Assembly (NCBI RefSeq): GCF_001039355.2
Contig: NW_019775158.1
Span: 412,827 to 476,826, forward strand
Reading direction: 5' to 3'
DNA: 64,000 nt
Source of the DNA: Lingula anatina
Taxonomy: Eukaryota; Brachiopoda; Lingulata; Lingulida; Lingulidae
The notes beneath the pieces are model-generated. The model did no database searches, was not told where the DNA came from, and saw nothing but the letters and a program-made list of their open reading frames with translations. Positions within the stretch are counted from its first letter, which is position 1; each line of letters begins with the position of its first letter. The translations under genes were made by a program, and so were the position numbers. Below are positions 44,180 to 56,900 of the stretch, in pieces.

Positions 44180-47100
44180 GCATTACCTTGTGCCGCTTCT
44201 CTAGTTCTTCTTTTTGAGACAACATATCTTGGAGCAGCTGTTGTTTTGCCGCCTGATTTGTCAGTGGGGTTGCTGCAATATGCAAATTGAAATTATTTTT
44301 TTACAAATTCACATTTTTCACAGAAAACGCGAAGAGCGCAAAGAGAGACTTTAATCCACATCAATATTTTACGGATACGACAGATAAAAAGCGAAAAAAA
44401 AACACCCTTTAACTTAGTCAAATAAAAACACAGGCACTATAGCCTTAAAATAATGCCTAAAACAGATTACGTGTGAGGTAAACGGGGACAACTAGTACTT
44501 TTTCATCTCCACCGTACAAATCTTGCAAATCCTTCCTCTATAACGTTACCTCGAGCAGTCTTAAAATCCTGAACCGTCACACTTCGATGCACACCACGTG
44601 TCTCACTCTGCTGTGACGTCACAAATTCTACCACATCACCGGTAGAGGCGCTGTGTTGAAGTGCCTTATGCTGGGAAGAAAAAGAAAAGAAGATTTCGTT
44701 ACATGGACACTGGGTTAGATATGGCGTGTACTTTTAAGTATTGAAATATGTAATACAATAGTTATTACATCAAACGAAAGGCCCATAATTTCAGGAATGC
44801 TATAGATATTTGACTCAAGGGGTAAAGAACCGACTGTACATGTATACCTATGTATGACTCCAATGCCTGCCTCGATATTTACATGTTAGTCGCCACATCC
44901 CATAGTTACCCATATATATTTAAACTTCTAAATTGCGTCTTACCTTTATTTCTGACTTCGGGGCGGCATTTGATGCCACGTCATCCTGAAGCACGAGAAC
45001 ATCATTCTTGTCAGGCGTGTCTTGTAGACCAATATCATCTATCTTCGAGTCTGGAAGCTTTGCCTGCGAGGGCATAGGATATGATTGGTCCTTTTCCCAA
45101 ACGTACTTTACCGATTCGTCGTGTTTTGCGGCTACGTTCGGGAACAATTCCTCCCTACTCTCATCTTCGATAGAATCTTCAGCTTCGTCGCCTGAGTTCG
45201 AAGAGATATCTGATTGAGGGGCCAAGTTGTCCACACTTCGGTTTATTTTAGCGGGATAAAGGGGTATATTCAAAGCGTTCCCTTCGCTGTTCTCCATTTC
45301 GGTATACGTTAACGAACTTAACGATTTGCATTTGCTTGCAAGCTTAGCATTCTTTGGCGTTCTTTTAGGTCTCTGAGGCATGGTGTCGCCGTCATTAAAT
45401 TTCACAGATTTTCCGGTAGATGACGCTTTGTTTGTAAAGTGTTCCATGGAGTGGCGCCCGTGTACTGGTGGACGTTGCCCCGTTTCTTCTTTGAGCACGT
45501 GCAACCATCGACTCAACTCAAAGTCGTCTGCTGCCGAGAGGAATACGCTCTTGGCCCCCTCTCGGCACAGTTTAAATGCAAATGGATGCTTTGCTTTCTC
45601 CTTGTCCAGAACTGTCACTTTATATTCTCTAACACATATGGCAATTTCAGGGTCCTCGAGAACTGTCTTGCTCTTAAAGCCATACAAGTGACCCCTGCCA
45701 ATCACACACCACAATTTTGTCCACTTGAGCAAATAGCGCTGTTGTAAGTAGCCTGAAATACGGACATCCTGAAGGTGAGTCTTAATCGAGATGTCGAAAA
45801 CGCCCGTCCTGGATTTATTTTTAAACACTAAATCTTTTATGCTTGATGCCGTCCTGGCAAGTTTTGATCCCAGACCTTTTCTCCCGGGCGTTGACATAGA
45901 GTCGCTTCTGGACACAGATGCCCTTGTGCTCTGAGACCGCGAAACCTTTACAGAAGGCTTAAAATCCACAAAGCTATGTTTTTCTTCTCGTGGGGATTCA
46001 TCGGCATTGAGGTCAACTGCTGTGTGCACGTGTCTATCCGGGGTATTCAGTGCCCCAAGAGGAGCTATGACAATGTGCTCCCTAGGCAACTCTGCATCCA
46101 GACGGTCATGGAGACTGTTGTCTTGCCAACAGTCAGATGTTGGTGACGTGGGGCTTTCTAATTGGTGGAGGGATTCGTCACCATGATGATTGTCCTGGAA
46201 CTGAACCGGTACTGTTGGAGTGAATCCATTGACGTGATCGATATTGTCTTGAAACTGAGGTGGAGCAGCGGGAAGGAAACCGTCCATGTTACTGGCTTCA
46301 GACGAGGACGGTTCATATTCCCAGATGTCCGTGCTCAAAGCTGACGCTATCTTCAGTAATGAAATCCACTTTTCGAAGTCCGTTTTATTTCCACAGCTGA
46401 ATGTATAATGCTTGTCAGTCGGTTCTGAACTCAGCATAAACTGATATTTTGCAGTGACGGCTCCACTATCAGGAGAATCAGATTTGGGTGCATTAAAAAC
46501 TAGAGCTCTGACGTCATAACCAGGGAGCACGATTACTTTTGATGACGTCACAGAGGTGTCGGAGTCGAAGATGCACATGAGCATGTCGGCGACGACACAC
46601 CAGACGTCACATCCGGTCCTCTGGTCAGTCAGCCAGCCCATGTGGTCAGGACTGGTCAGGTCCGCTATGGTGACCAGTTGATCCAGGTTATCTCGATCTA
46701 GGTCACTGACCAGTAGGTTCTTCTGAAGAGACGTGCTGAAGGAACATCTCCGAGCCATGGCGGATTTTGCCGATTTCGGTAGCAGGACGAAGTTCTCCAC
46801 GAGATAGGAGCTGGAGGCGTCAAAGTAGGCCGACTTGTCCGCCACTCGAGACGCCTGAGAAGAAAAAATATCATTTAGTGTTAATATATTTAAATCAATA
46901 ATTATATCATATGACAACTTGAGCGAAAAGAAACTTCCACTGAGTCTTGAATATCTGGTTTCAATTCTGTATCATTTATTAATCTCTACAAGAGTTGAAA
47001 TGAAATGACATGATTTTTTTCGTGAATTCCAAAGTTGGAACTTAACTATATCTCTTATTTGCAGTTTTATGTTACAAAAGCGATACGCATATAGAATTTC

Positions 47101-50100
47101 ATCTCTTAGTGTTCAATTTCTCATTTAGGTTTTAATAACAAGGTAATTCTCCCATTTCTACGACCCCGCTTTCCTTTTTAGCTATTTGAGTTCATGCAAA
47201 CACACATAGACCCATCTGAATGTGTCCCTGGTGCATTATTTTATTGAACCCAATACTCTGTCAGGATTTGCTCGGCGCCCTCGGGTCATCGATCGAATCG
47301 TGCTCTATACACCAGGATTAAGCAACGAGAAGACAAATAGTACCTGGGCACAAATCAGGTAAAAAAGCAAACAAGACCCAGAGTGGCTCTCCGAATGCGT
47401 CGAGAAATCCCTTTTGTGTTGCCAAAAAGATCGTTAAATTTCACAATGGAAGTGAAGTAAAACTCGAGGGTATATTGAGACAATGTTGTCATTTCTTTTA
47501 TGGGGCAGGATATTGGGTGTGTTTGGAATACAATACCGGAAATAGAGGACTGTTTATTGGGTACAGTGACACTATTTAGCTTTTTTCCTCTCAACGTTAA
47601 ACAAAGTCACCGTTGCCGTCATTGTTGGTAGTTTTCTATAGCCAGGTTCTTGCTAGCAAACCCTTTTATTCTATACTGTCCTGGATAGCTTGACGTCACG
47701 ACCTCCCCGTATTTACACATCCTTGTAAAATGTTGTTCAAAAAAGTTTAACATATTGCTTAAAAACTGTACATAACGACTGAGATAATGCAATGTCATTG
47801 CTTTTTATATTTCTTAAAGTGTATAGGGCGCACTGAGATTTTCATAAATTGTGCCATAGAATTTTTCATTAACGTTATTGATATTTATTATTATTATTAT
47901 TATTATTATCATTAAGCAAGCCCACCCTTTTGCTTCACAATATATCATTTTGTATAAAGGTATACCGTAAACGTTAAATATATATTTTAAAATCTACAAA
48001 AACCCATTACATTATAGCCTATAATGGTAGGCCTAATGAAAATCAGCTGGTGTCAGAACGATGCTGGTTGATTTGTTTGTGACAATGCTGCAAGGGATTT
48101 ATTGAGACACTTTTACTTTTCATGAAGCACAACGACCCGTTGACACACTACTTTACTAGTTTCTACATGTACCGTTTTCAAGGGTGACTTTGGCGTGACT
48201 TGTTACAATTACTCTTTTCGGCTGCCTGTTGGGATCGAGTTCACGACATAGTGGAAATAAGTAAGGCTCAGTTGCCATAGCCAGAGTGTAGGTTTAGTTT
48301 CTACAGGTATTATAATGGTTGAGAAATCAATATGTTATCAAGTGCACCCAGCAAACACATGACGTCTTTTCAACTTTATTGTGACGTAACGAGAGCAATC
48401 GGCATCGACGTGACGTCAAATGTCTGGACGTCACATCAATTCGCGAAGGCATCAGTTTGCAACTTGGAGAAAAAGTTGACAAATATGTCATCACGGTGTA
48501 GAGTGGTTTACACTACAGTGACACGGGTCAAGATAAGACGACACCCCTGTCTATGTCAATATACTGTATATAAAGACACCGGTTACCCCTGTCTGTGTCA
48601 TCCCGGTTAAAAGACAAAATGTAATGACATTGGTAAACGTCAACACTACATTCAGACATACATAGTATTTCCTATTGCTGTCTCAGTATCAATAATTAGA
48701 GATTGTGTCTACACCAGGTGCGGTCAGATCATCTCATTGACAAACGTTCTACTCAAAATTGGGTAGTCAAAATAATTCTTGGCATTCTACAGCATGTGAT
48801 CATGAAATCTAGGGTGGACAACCCTGGATAATAAAACGAGAAGAGACCTGACATTTTCTGTAGCTTTCTTGAGGACAGCATCATCTCCAATTATTATCTT
48901 TCTTTCTTTACAAAACAGAATCTTCATCTCTGGGCCCTTCTGAGGCATTTTGAACCTCACTGTTGGTACATCATCTGTACAAACGTACACATATTTCTGT
49001 CAAATTAGGGATTTGCCTATTTTGTTAAAGAGGTAAGCGAACTATCTCCGGCCTCACATATTGGGACATGTCTGTAGCAAAAGAAAGTGCTTATAAACTA
49101 CGAAGCATGCATATTTCTACCATGTAACTAACGTGTATATTTCTTAACGACCATACTAAAGACCAAATCAGCATTTTCACTGGAATACTTCCTCTATCAA
49201 TGAAACGCGAAGAAAGAAAGTTGAGCTTCATGATATAAGAAAATGCCCACCCAAATGTAGTGTACAGAAATTAACGTTCTCTATTTTCAGCTTACTTTAC
49301 GAGTACGTACCTTCTTCTTGGGGACGCCACAGGTCCACTGAGCCCCCGTGTCTCTGGAGAAAATATCTAGTTGCCTAGCCATAACAATAATGTCCGACCT
49401 TTCTCAATCTTATCTCCCTCTGCCTTATAGCTTCTGACCTCCGCTGGTCAATCGTATCAACGCCCCTGAAAGCGTCTTATCCCGAGCTGACCAATGTTAT
49501 CTACATCCCTGGACGCGGCTTGACCGGTAATGGTCAGCAGTATCGCGTCTTGCTTAATTTGAAGTTCTACTAGTCCACTTTCCGCCTAACGTCTTAAAAG
49601 CTCATATTCAAACGTGGGCTAAGCTGGTTTTCCATTCTTTGCCGTGTAAGCAAACAGCGAAGTTTGGGTTAGGGCTATTATTGTACGGGGGCTCAACAAA
49701 CAGAGCGGTCGCATTACTCTCGAGTGAGGAGGGGGTTTAAATATACATCCTTCACTTAATGCCGTGGATGTATATAAATGTAACTGGAGCTAACAGCAAA
49801 GGAAAAGGGACAAAATTACTTTATTTTAAAGGTAAACTGAGAGATCCCCTAGAGGTTATGAAATTTCATGTACCGCTGTAATTGAATCTAACGGCCCGAG
49901 GCCCAGCTTTTCTGTTGTGCTGTAACCAACTCTGATTGTTCTGTAACTAATAACTGATCTTCCATGAGATTTGAAATAGAAGATTCGGATTTGAGAAGTT
50001 TGGATGTAACTTTTGTTCGGGCGATATGCTTAGGATAAACGTAAACAGAGAAACTCAATGGGGAAGGTTCAAGCAAGAAAAAGAGAAAAACGAACGTTGA

Positions 50101-51486
50101 AGAAAAAAGGTTGTTGAAATTTTAATGGAGACGCAAAGCAAATAGAGGAAAACGAGAAGAGGGAGAAAAAAAATCAAAGTAGATAAAAAGGACCAAAGAA
50201 ATAGCGATGAAGAAAAATAAATGTGGGACAGATATTGGAAAAGAGGAAGGAAAACATTATTCTTAGAGAACCGTGAAAAGAAACGAGAGCGGTAAAAATA
50301 TTGTCCTACACAACGAGCGTAAACAAAATATAACTTCGAATCCATTAACAGAAAGGGAAAAAAGAGCTTGGTCGAATATGGATTAAAAAAAAGTTGAAGG
50401 AATTTGCCTTGTTTGAAATTCACGGTATGATAATTAAAGTGGGTTCATTACGGAAAAATCAGATCAATTGCTAAAGGGCTTTGCTCCCCTCTAACTTTCC
50501 TATTCTCTATGCTTTTAAAAGACAGATTCTTGTGACTCCCTATTCAAGCCTTAAGCATTCCACTTTTTCTTCAGAAAATCTTTCTTAGGTCCTGACATAA
50601 AAACCACATACTCTCGATCAGATGTGCAGGGGGAGGAGGGGGGGGGGGGTTCTCCCTTTCCGATACCTGAACACGGCAGATTCCGTGTGTACAGTGTAAC
50701 GTGATTCCACTAAACCCCTTCGCATCACGTTCAGGTGCGCGTGTGGACCTTTAAGATCAACAGGTCTCTTTTGATAGACTAAAACGTGTTGAGTTTTGTT
50801 TATAATATGATTACCGCATTCCGTTCCTGTAGGACAATATAAACTTTTTACACGTTCTTGACAGGTAGAGGGATATAGATGGGCCGATTTCATTCTTAAT
50901 CAAAACCCTGCATTTCATTCGCATTTGATTTAAGATGTGAGAACTCGAACATGGGGGGGGGGGGGGAGGGGGTGAGGGGGGTGCAGCATAAGATATATCA
51001 GAATAGCTTTGCCTATCTAAAAAGTGAATACTCAAGTGACAGAGAAGCCACCCCGAGAGCGTGAAATACAGGATATCCACTTCGAACGCTTTTCCATTAA
51101 TCAAGATACAATGGTTCAGTGTAAAACACCTTCCATGATGTCATCATTTGTAATGAGTAGATGTGAAAGAATTGGCGTGTTACCAAGGTGTTAGAAGGGC
51201 GATTGTGGTTGGTGTGACGTAAAACATGACATTGTGTGGGGCATAAGGTGTGACGTAATGGATGCTGTGAGGTGTGACGTAAGTTGTGACGTCAGGACTC
51301 ACCTTTGGGCAGCCCTGGTAGAACTCTATGTTCTCCAGATGATCTATCAGCTGTAACCGCATCATGGTGGCTTCAAATGACAGGGTCTCCTGGTCCAGGC
51401 ATTCCAGTACAAACTGTTGCACTTTGGGCAGGAGGCGAGACACGCCTGCAATGAATGGGACGCGTGTCTTTGAAAACAAGAAGGGA

Positions 51487-51546
<60 letters not shown>

Positions 51547-53954
51547 ATGGTTACCTTTTAATTAATGTAACTAAATTGCCTTAAATAACATCGTTATGTA
51601 TGAGTAATATATCATCCATCCACCGTTTATCTCTCTCTCTCTCTCTCCATCAAAATAAAATAAGATCAAAATAAAATTTATCAAGTTATATCTTTTAATT
51701 GATGTTTTAATTGATTTACTTAAAAGATATAACAATTATTTTCCAAAAATCATTATGGACATATATGCTCGCGGTTTAGGCCAAGCATTCTACAAAAGCA
51801 ATAACAACGTTCTGGTAAACAATAACAATGCAATAATAAAGGTAAGCTGAATGCTAGCACAATATCAATTATAGCAACAATACGCACCGATACCAGCACC
51901 ATTGATATAACATGGCCAAGCATATTGACAACAACAACAGCTTTGACTGTGACACAGTAATATCACCCCTCAGTACCAATTATAACACAATAAAACTAGC
52001 CACTGGCTAACGCGCCTGACCATAGGGGCGATTGTCGGATTACTGCGTAATCTACAATACAAAGGATACGGACTACCGGCCGTATTGTATTATTACGTCA
52101 CATGTGACGTAACATAGGTAATACAACTCCCGGCCGCTGCCCCCCTAACGGGGACAGTATTACAGCTACATCTTCCTGTCGTGCACGCATGACTGGTCAC
52201 TTTGTGGTCAAGCGTTCTCTTGGAGCTGGTAAGCTGAGGATTAGGGCAAAATTTGCGCATGCTGCTACATAATTTCTTATTGATACCTTCTCAAGAGACT
52301 TCAACGCCCCTGTACTTTTTCACCTAAGACTTCAAACTTTTAAAGAGCATAAAACACTGACACTCGGAGTATTGTAGCTGGCCTAAATCTATCATTCTCC
52401 GCGGAAGAAATATTTGATCGGGTTAATAAATTTGAGAGATGGAGAGATACTAGAGCAGGCATTTTGTTTTCACCGAGCGACACAACAGAATTAAAAAATT
52501 GCTGCATTTCATACATGACCGAGATGACGAAATTATCAAAGTATATATATGACCTCATCATCTTCCTATAACATTGATTTTAAGCATAATACTACGTGTG
52601 TTAACTTAAGAGTAAATTCAAATATTTTAATATTATACAATACAATTAAAATTGTATTGATCTCTCTCTCTCTCTCTCTCTCTTTCAGTTTTTAAGTCTA
52701 TTCAAATAATGGAGAAACATGTCCTTCACACCCAGAAAGATAACCGGGTTTATTTTTTATACCCTGTAGACTCAAATAGTTTTTTTCCATACACGAGGGG
52801 GCATTTTATGAAGTAAAAAGCACGTACGTGTTTTCACTGTCTTTCTACTTATCAGTACGTAATGAATCGTTTCCAACGTGTTTCTGGCTATGAATTCCTT
52901 TCGTTTACATGTGTTATAATATCATTGATAACATCATAAACCACATATATGTGCGATTTTTATACCTCCAACATTGTCAAGCACAAATCCAGGGGTGGGG
53001 GCACAAGGTTAAATCAATTTGCCGAGACGAGGGCAATCCATTATAATACTTTATATACATTATACGTATGGTACAAGAATGATATGGCTACGTTTTATAT
53101 CATTTGGCTTTTTATATTGTATGTTAGGTAGGGAAGGGGGGAGGAGTAACCCCAAGGGATGTTGTCTGCTGTGCCCCCCTCCCCTTCCCCCCGCCCACTG
53201 AAACAGCCATTGCAAGTAGAATAAATAATGAGGATTTAATCTACATTGATTAATGGTGACTTGAGGTAATGGATTAGGAACGCAGGCGTCTCCTCTGCAT
53301 TCCTTCCCGCAATTAATCAAACTAAATTACATAGGGGTGATGTAACCTTACCTTAGGGAAAATTTTAAATCGTCTTAATTGCATAACGAGGTCCTGTTAC
53401 TGAGGCATGTTTCAAAATAAGACGATTGATACCTAATCTAGTGCCGTTTATTGATTTTTTTTTTGCTATTTTTTTTTGATATTTTGGTTATCAAAATGTC
53501 AAGTCAAAAATGGGGTAGATGTCTCTTTCCACAGGTGCGTCTCAAATCACCACTGTAAGCTCGACCTCCACAATATACCCTACAAATTAACAATATAATT
53601 TTGAAGATATCTGTAGACAGAGAAGAGATAAAGGTTGTCAACTACTTCTAAATGTACTATTGTAAGGAAAAACATGTACATGTATTTTCAGCCGGCTATA
53701 TCCACCGAGATAGACATTGCGAAAATGGTTTGAAGTGAGAAGGGTTCTGATTAGAGGAACGTGGGGAGGGGGGGGGGGGAGTCGGACATTATTCTAACCA
53801 TTAATTCTTAACACACTTACATCTACACGTGTGACCGAGCGCGAAAACACACACATACACACACACGCACGCGCACAAATACGTATGCGCTCACACACAC
53901 ACTTCTCCTACCTTGTAAATAACAGTCGTCATAACCAAGGAGATCCATTTTCAT
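41794..53954 (-). CDS. Double PH-domain, coiled-coil protein, AFAP1-like (8 coding exons, 1093 aa)
   Basis: Exons in transcript order: 53912-53954, 51303-51445, 44944-46854, 44550-44670, 44187-44272, 43267-43443, 42315-42974, 41794-41934. All junctions are GT-AG with matching phases (1,0,0,1,0,0,0) and the joined frame is exactly 1094 codons with stop. Residues about 18-60 form a helical segment (LLPKVQQFVLECLDQETLS). Two PH domains lie at about 133-234 (GWLTDQRTGCDVWCVV..., closing Trp in FEKWISLL) and 428-521 (SGYLQQRYLLKWTKLWCVI..., closing SRWLHVLKEETG). Then come an acidic linker, coiled-coil pieces at 741-768 and about 855-890 (QIQGLRNKLQSIEKG), proline stretches (PPPPP) and a C-terminal helix (FEQLTKEVLDKKELM). 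PH-PH-coiled coil with an N-terminal helical segment resembles actin-filament-associated protein 1, a scaffold between actin and Src-type signalling; that identity is inferred, the domains are seen. The 43-base first exon is the least certain part. Confidence 0.8.
42239..42311. repeat. (CA)n microsatellite next to a splice donor
   Basis: The CA-rich tract ends three bases from the donor of the penultimate exon of the double-PH gene (donor at 42313-42314, minus strand). Confidence 0.9.
44127..44180. repeat. (TTA)n microsatellite in an intron of the double-PH gene
   Basis: About eighteen units starting six bases beyond the exon edge at 44187. Confidence 0.95.
46855..48786. other. Intronic DNA of the double-PH gene
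   Basis: First part of the 4.4-kb intron between exons 2 and 3. It contains a (TTA)n at 47887-47910, a TGACGTCA at 47691-47698, and a GACGT-rich patch at 48358-48435 with another TGACGTCA at 48411-48418. No exon was recognised. Confidence 0.5.
48787..49382 (-). CDS. Possible nested two-exon gene or alternative 5' end (93 aa)
   Basis: Exon 1 at 49311-49382 encodes MARQLDIFSRDTGAQWTCG then VPKKK and ends AAG/GTACGT in phase 0. Exon 2 at 48787-48996, after an acceptor (TTTGACAG), opens in phase 0 with KYVYVCTDDVPTVRFKMPQK and continues GPEMKILFCKERKIIIG to a TAG. The composition looks like real protein (no repeat, balanced residues), but the family is not recognised. Because exon 1 ends in phase 0 it could also splice straight to the big PH exon (acceptor at 46854), making it an alternative first exon for a shorter AFAP1-like isoform without the N-terminal helical segment. 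Both readings are inference from splice sites and phase. Confidence 0.35.
49383..51302. other. Intronic DNA of the double-PH gene
   Basis: Purine-rich tract at 50040-50400 (mostly A and G on the plus strand), poly-G runs at 50636-50650 and 50954-50985, and three copies of GGTGTGACGTAA at 51211-51282 just before the exon 2 donor. Open frames through the purine-rich tract are compositional. Confidence 0.5.
51491..51540. repeat. (TC)n microsatellite
   Basis: About 25 uninterrupted units in the first intron of the double-PH gene, close upstream (in transcript sense) of exon 2. Shorter TC tracts lie at 51632-51647 and 52661-52683. Confidence 0.95.
51648..53911. other. First intron of the double-PH gene, remainder
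   Basis: AT-rich with G-runs at 53127-53145 and 53766-53780 and a CA-rich tract at 53849-53900 that ends close to the first exon's donor. Nothing else was recognised. Confidence 0.5.
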
Positions 53955-56900
53955 ATTTGTACACAAAACTTGTTGTTCTCTTTACTGACCATTGTCCGTG
54001 ACCTAGGTATTGGTCTTTTTTACCGTCTATAAAATTGTATCATCTGAAAGTCCTTATCATGAGCCCGCCACACCCATCTTAGTATTTGGATCATTTCATT
54101 GATAGGTGGACGTATTTCACTGATCCTTCTTTTTAAACTGGCTCCTGTAACTTAATTCAACCGTATTCGCTTCCCTTAGTGTTCTATATAGAATCTCGCA
54201 ACACGGTTTGCACTTGATCACTTGATCCTCTCCTTTCATAAGTTGCTGTCCGTCTTGACGCCTTCCTCTGTCCACTCCGTGTATGACACTGACCCTCAGG
54301 ACACCGGTCAGTCACTGGTTACTCACTGGTCAGTCCACGGTACTATATCCTTGTCCACGTAGTCAAACTCAATTTAGTCCTGCGAAACTTCGCGTAGACT
54401 CCCCATAAGACGGGTCACATGGCTTTGCCTCGGTATATTGCAATACTCGCCTATTTAATATGTAAAAATTCAACGGCCTCCTTTTATTAGCAATTATGGC
54501 AGTTTTGTTTATAGTTCTCTATATAGCATAAATCAGCTCTATCCTGCCTTGGATTCAAGTGCTTTGGACAATGTTTTCAAGTGGAATGTGAAAGTGGCAT
54601 AATTATGGTTAATTTTTTGGTCTCATTTGCACAGAGAGGTAATGTCATGACATTACAACCAACAAAGAGGCGTTTAACCCAATATTTGCGTTCCTGATGA
54701 AAGGAAAATGCAAATAACCAAGACAAGTCTTGGCGAAGACGATATGTTTTACAGGTGGTATTTATACACAGTATAGTTCACTTACGAGCATGTATTACTC
54801 GCTTTCTCGTATACTGTATTCAAGTTAACCGGGCCGCACATTCATATCATGAAACGTGGAAAACAAGTATATCTTGTCTTTTGTGATATTTGTATTAAAA
54901 ACACTCACGGGATGTTTTGCTAACCTCGTCTTCCTACCCAACAGTATAATTCCCTATTTTCCGAATCCTTCAACCGTCAAGGAGACGAACAAGGCCTGTT
55001 CATTGTTCCCTTTTTTCCTTTCGATGATTCAATCCAGATTTTTCTCTCCGTCTGACTGAGTATCACAAGACTTCGTTATGGGATCTAGACTGTAATGCAC
55101 TTAAGCCTTCTCTATAATGTTATTCCATCTGACAGAATTAAGCAAACTGTCGTCACTAAAATTGTACTGAATTCAACTTGAGAATCACTCAAAACGTTTT
55201 CAAAATTTCCATTTGAAACGGATCTAACATGTAGGCCTTTATAAATCACCGACTTTCTTCCAAGGCAACGCTTTCAGCAACTCCCCTACGTAATTAAGAC
55301 GTACCGTACTAATGGCACTCAGCGTACGAAAACGTGAATCCTTAAAAACCATGTACACTATGTAGTGTGTTAAGTGTATTCTTCTTTTGTAGTTCCTTAA
55401 AGCCAGTGACAATTTACATCAAATTCAGCCATGATGCTGGAAAATGCTTGGCTGTGGATTGCATCCGCCTCCTAGCTGAGGGGGTCTCGCCGTATAACTG
55501 AGTTCCACCGTGCGTACTAAGCACTCAACGTGCTCTTGCCACTGTCGCAGGGAACGCCGAGAACGCAGCGGCGTCTTGGCAAATCCAGTGTTTTCTCTTT
55601 CAGTCCTAAATCTTGCATTTATTCCCTACTTAAAGTCACGAGGAGTCTTTGAGTTCGCCAAAGACTAGTGCCATGTTCTTCGCGTGCTCTATCCCTAGGG
55701 CTTTTCACCAGAGTGAGCGGACTCTGCTGTATGCGGCATCAATGTTGATACTACCCACCACAAACGCTAAGCGGACCACAGAGCTCAAGCCTCCCGCGGA
55801 AGTTGCGGTATTGTGAACGCAACAATACTAATTGCTTGTTTTACCGCACGTAAATACATAGTCCGCACTCACGCTGGATGAGCAAGTCCACAACCCTTTC
55901 ACTGCGGTGTACACTGTTTGGGCTTGTGTATTGGCTTTTAAATGGAACGCTTACTTATGCTTAACCCAGAAGTCATGTTAACACTCTCGTGTGCTGGCCC
56001 CGTGACCCCCACTAATCCGCGCTTTTTTGTCTCCTGAACGCGTGACTAGGCTCGAGATTAGCCGAGATACGGGATTATTTTCGGAGATTATCCCCGGGTC
56101 CTGTTGCCAGTACGTGCGTCTGAATTATCAGTCTAGTAAAATAAGAAGGATCCCGGGGGGGAAATATTTGACATCTTAATAATATGCATGACAACTGTAG
56201 CTCCGCCGCATCCCCACCCTAATATAAAAGCGAGAAGCAGATGGGCTGGCTGATGTCACATTCCTGTGACGTCACATGGGACGCTTTAAAAGACCAGTAC
56301 CTTTTATTACAAGGATGATGAGGAAAAAATTAAAAATTGTTTGTTTTTTTTTTTTTGGCATTCAAAAATGGGTAATGTGGATCTAAAATACGCCAGTGCC
56401 TTAAAAGCAGAATAGTCATTTTAGCTGATTTTGTAAACTGACTAAACAGGCTATGTAAATGTATTCTTGGACATAATATCGTTATTATGTCCAAGATGTA
56501 TTTAAGAAGGATGGTTGCAAAAAGCAATATCATGATTAGAATATTTTTCTTAACATTAGATATGTAATTCATGGGCCATCCACATTCTCTTTCAACTTCT
56601 ATCTACAATGCACGTTAATGAGTACAACTACGTCATTTCAACTCGACAAGACAGAATAGTGGCATATAGGGGGTTTATTGGGGTGGGGAGGGGGACTATG
56701 GTCAGTGCACCTCTTTTAGGTTCTGGGGTGCAGGCTTCTCGCCCTTTTCCCTTCCCAGAACGGTAAAACGAGCGGAGCAAAACAGAACCAAGTTACTGTT
56801 TCATCGCTGCACCCGACAAATTATAGTTAAACTGTCCTTTTCGTTAAGTGATTTGTATTCGTCGATGCATTTTTTCTTCAGAATTTGGGTCCACTTTTGC

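Noticed and set aside
44016-44285. Poly-asparagine protein on the minus strand
   Set aside because: The Asn run is the (TTA)n microsatellite beyond a splice donor; only 44187-44272 is coding. The same applies to poly-Asn, poly-Tyr and poly-Ile frames at 781, 16037, 20509 and 38942.
50055-50423. Phe/Leu-rich 122-codon minus-strand frame resembling a membrane protein
   Set aside because: Explained by a long purine-rich tract read as pyrimidine codons on the other strand; hydrophobicity is compositional.
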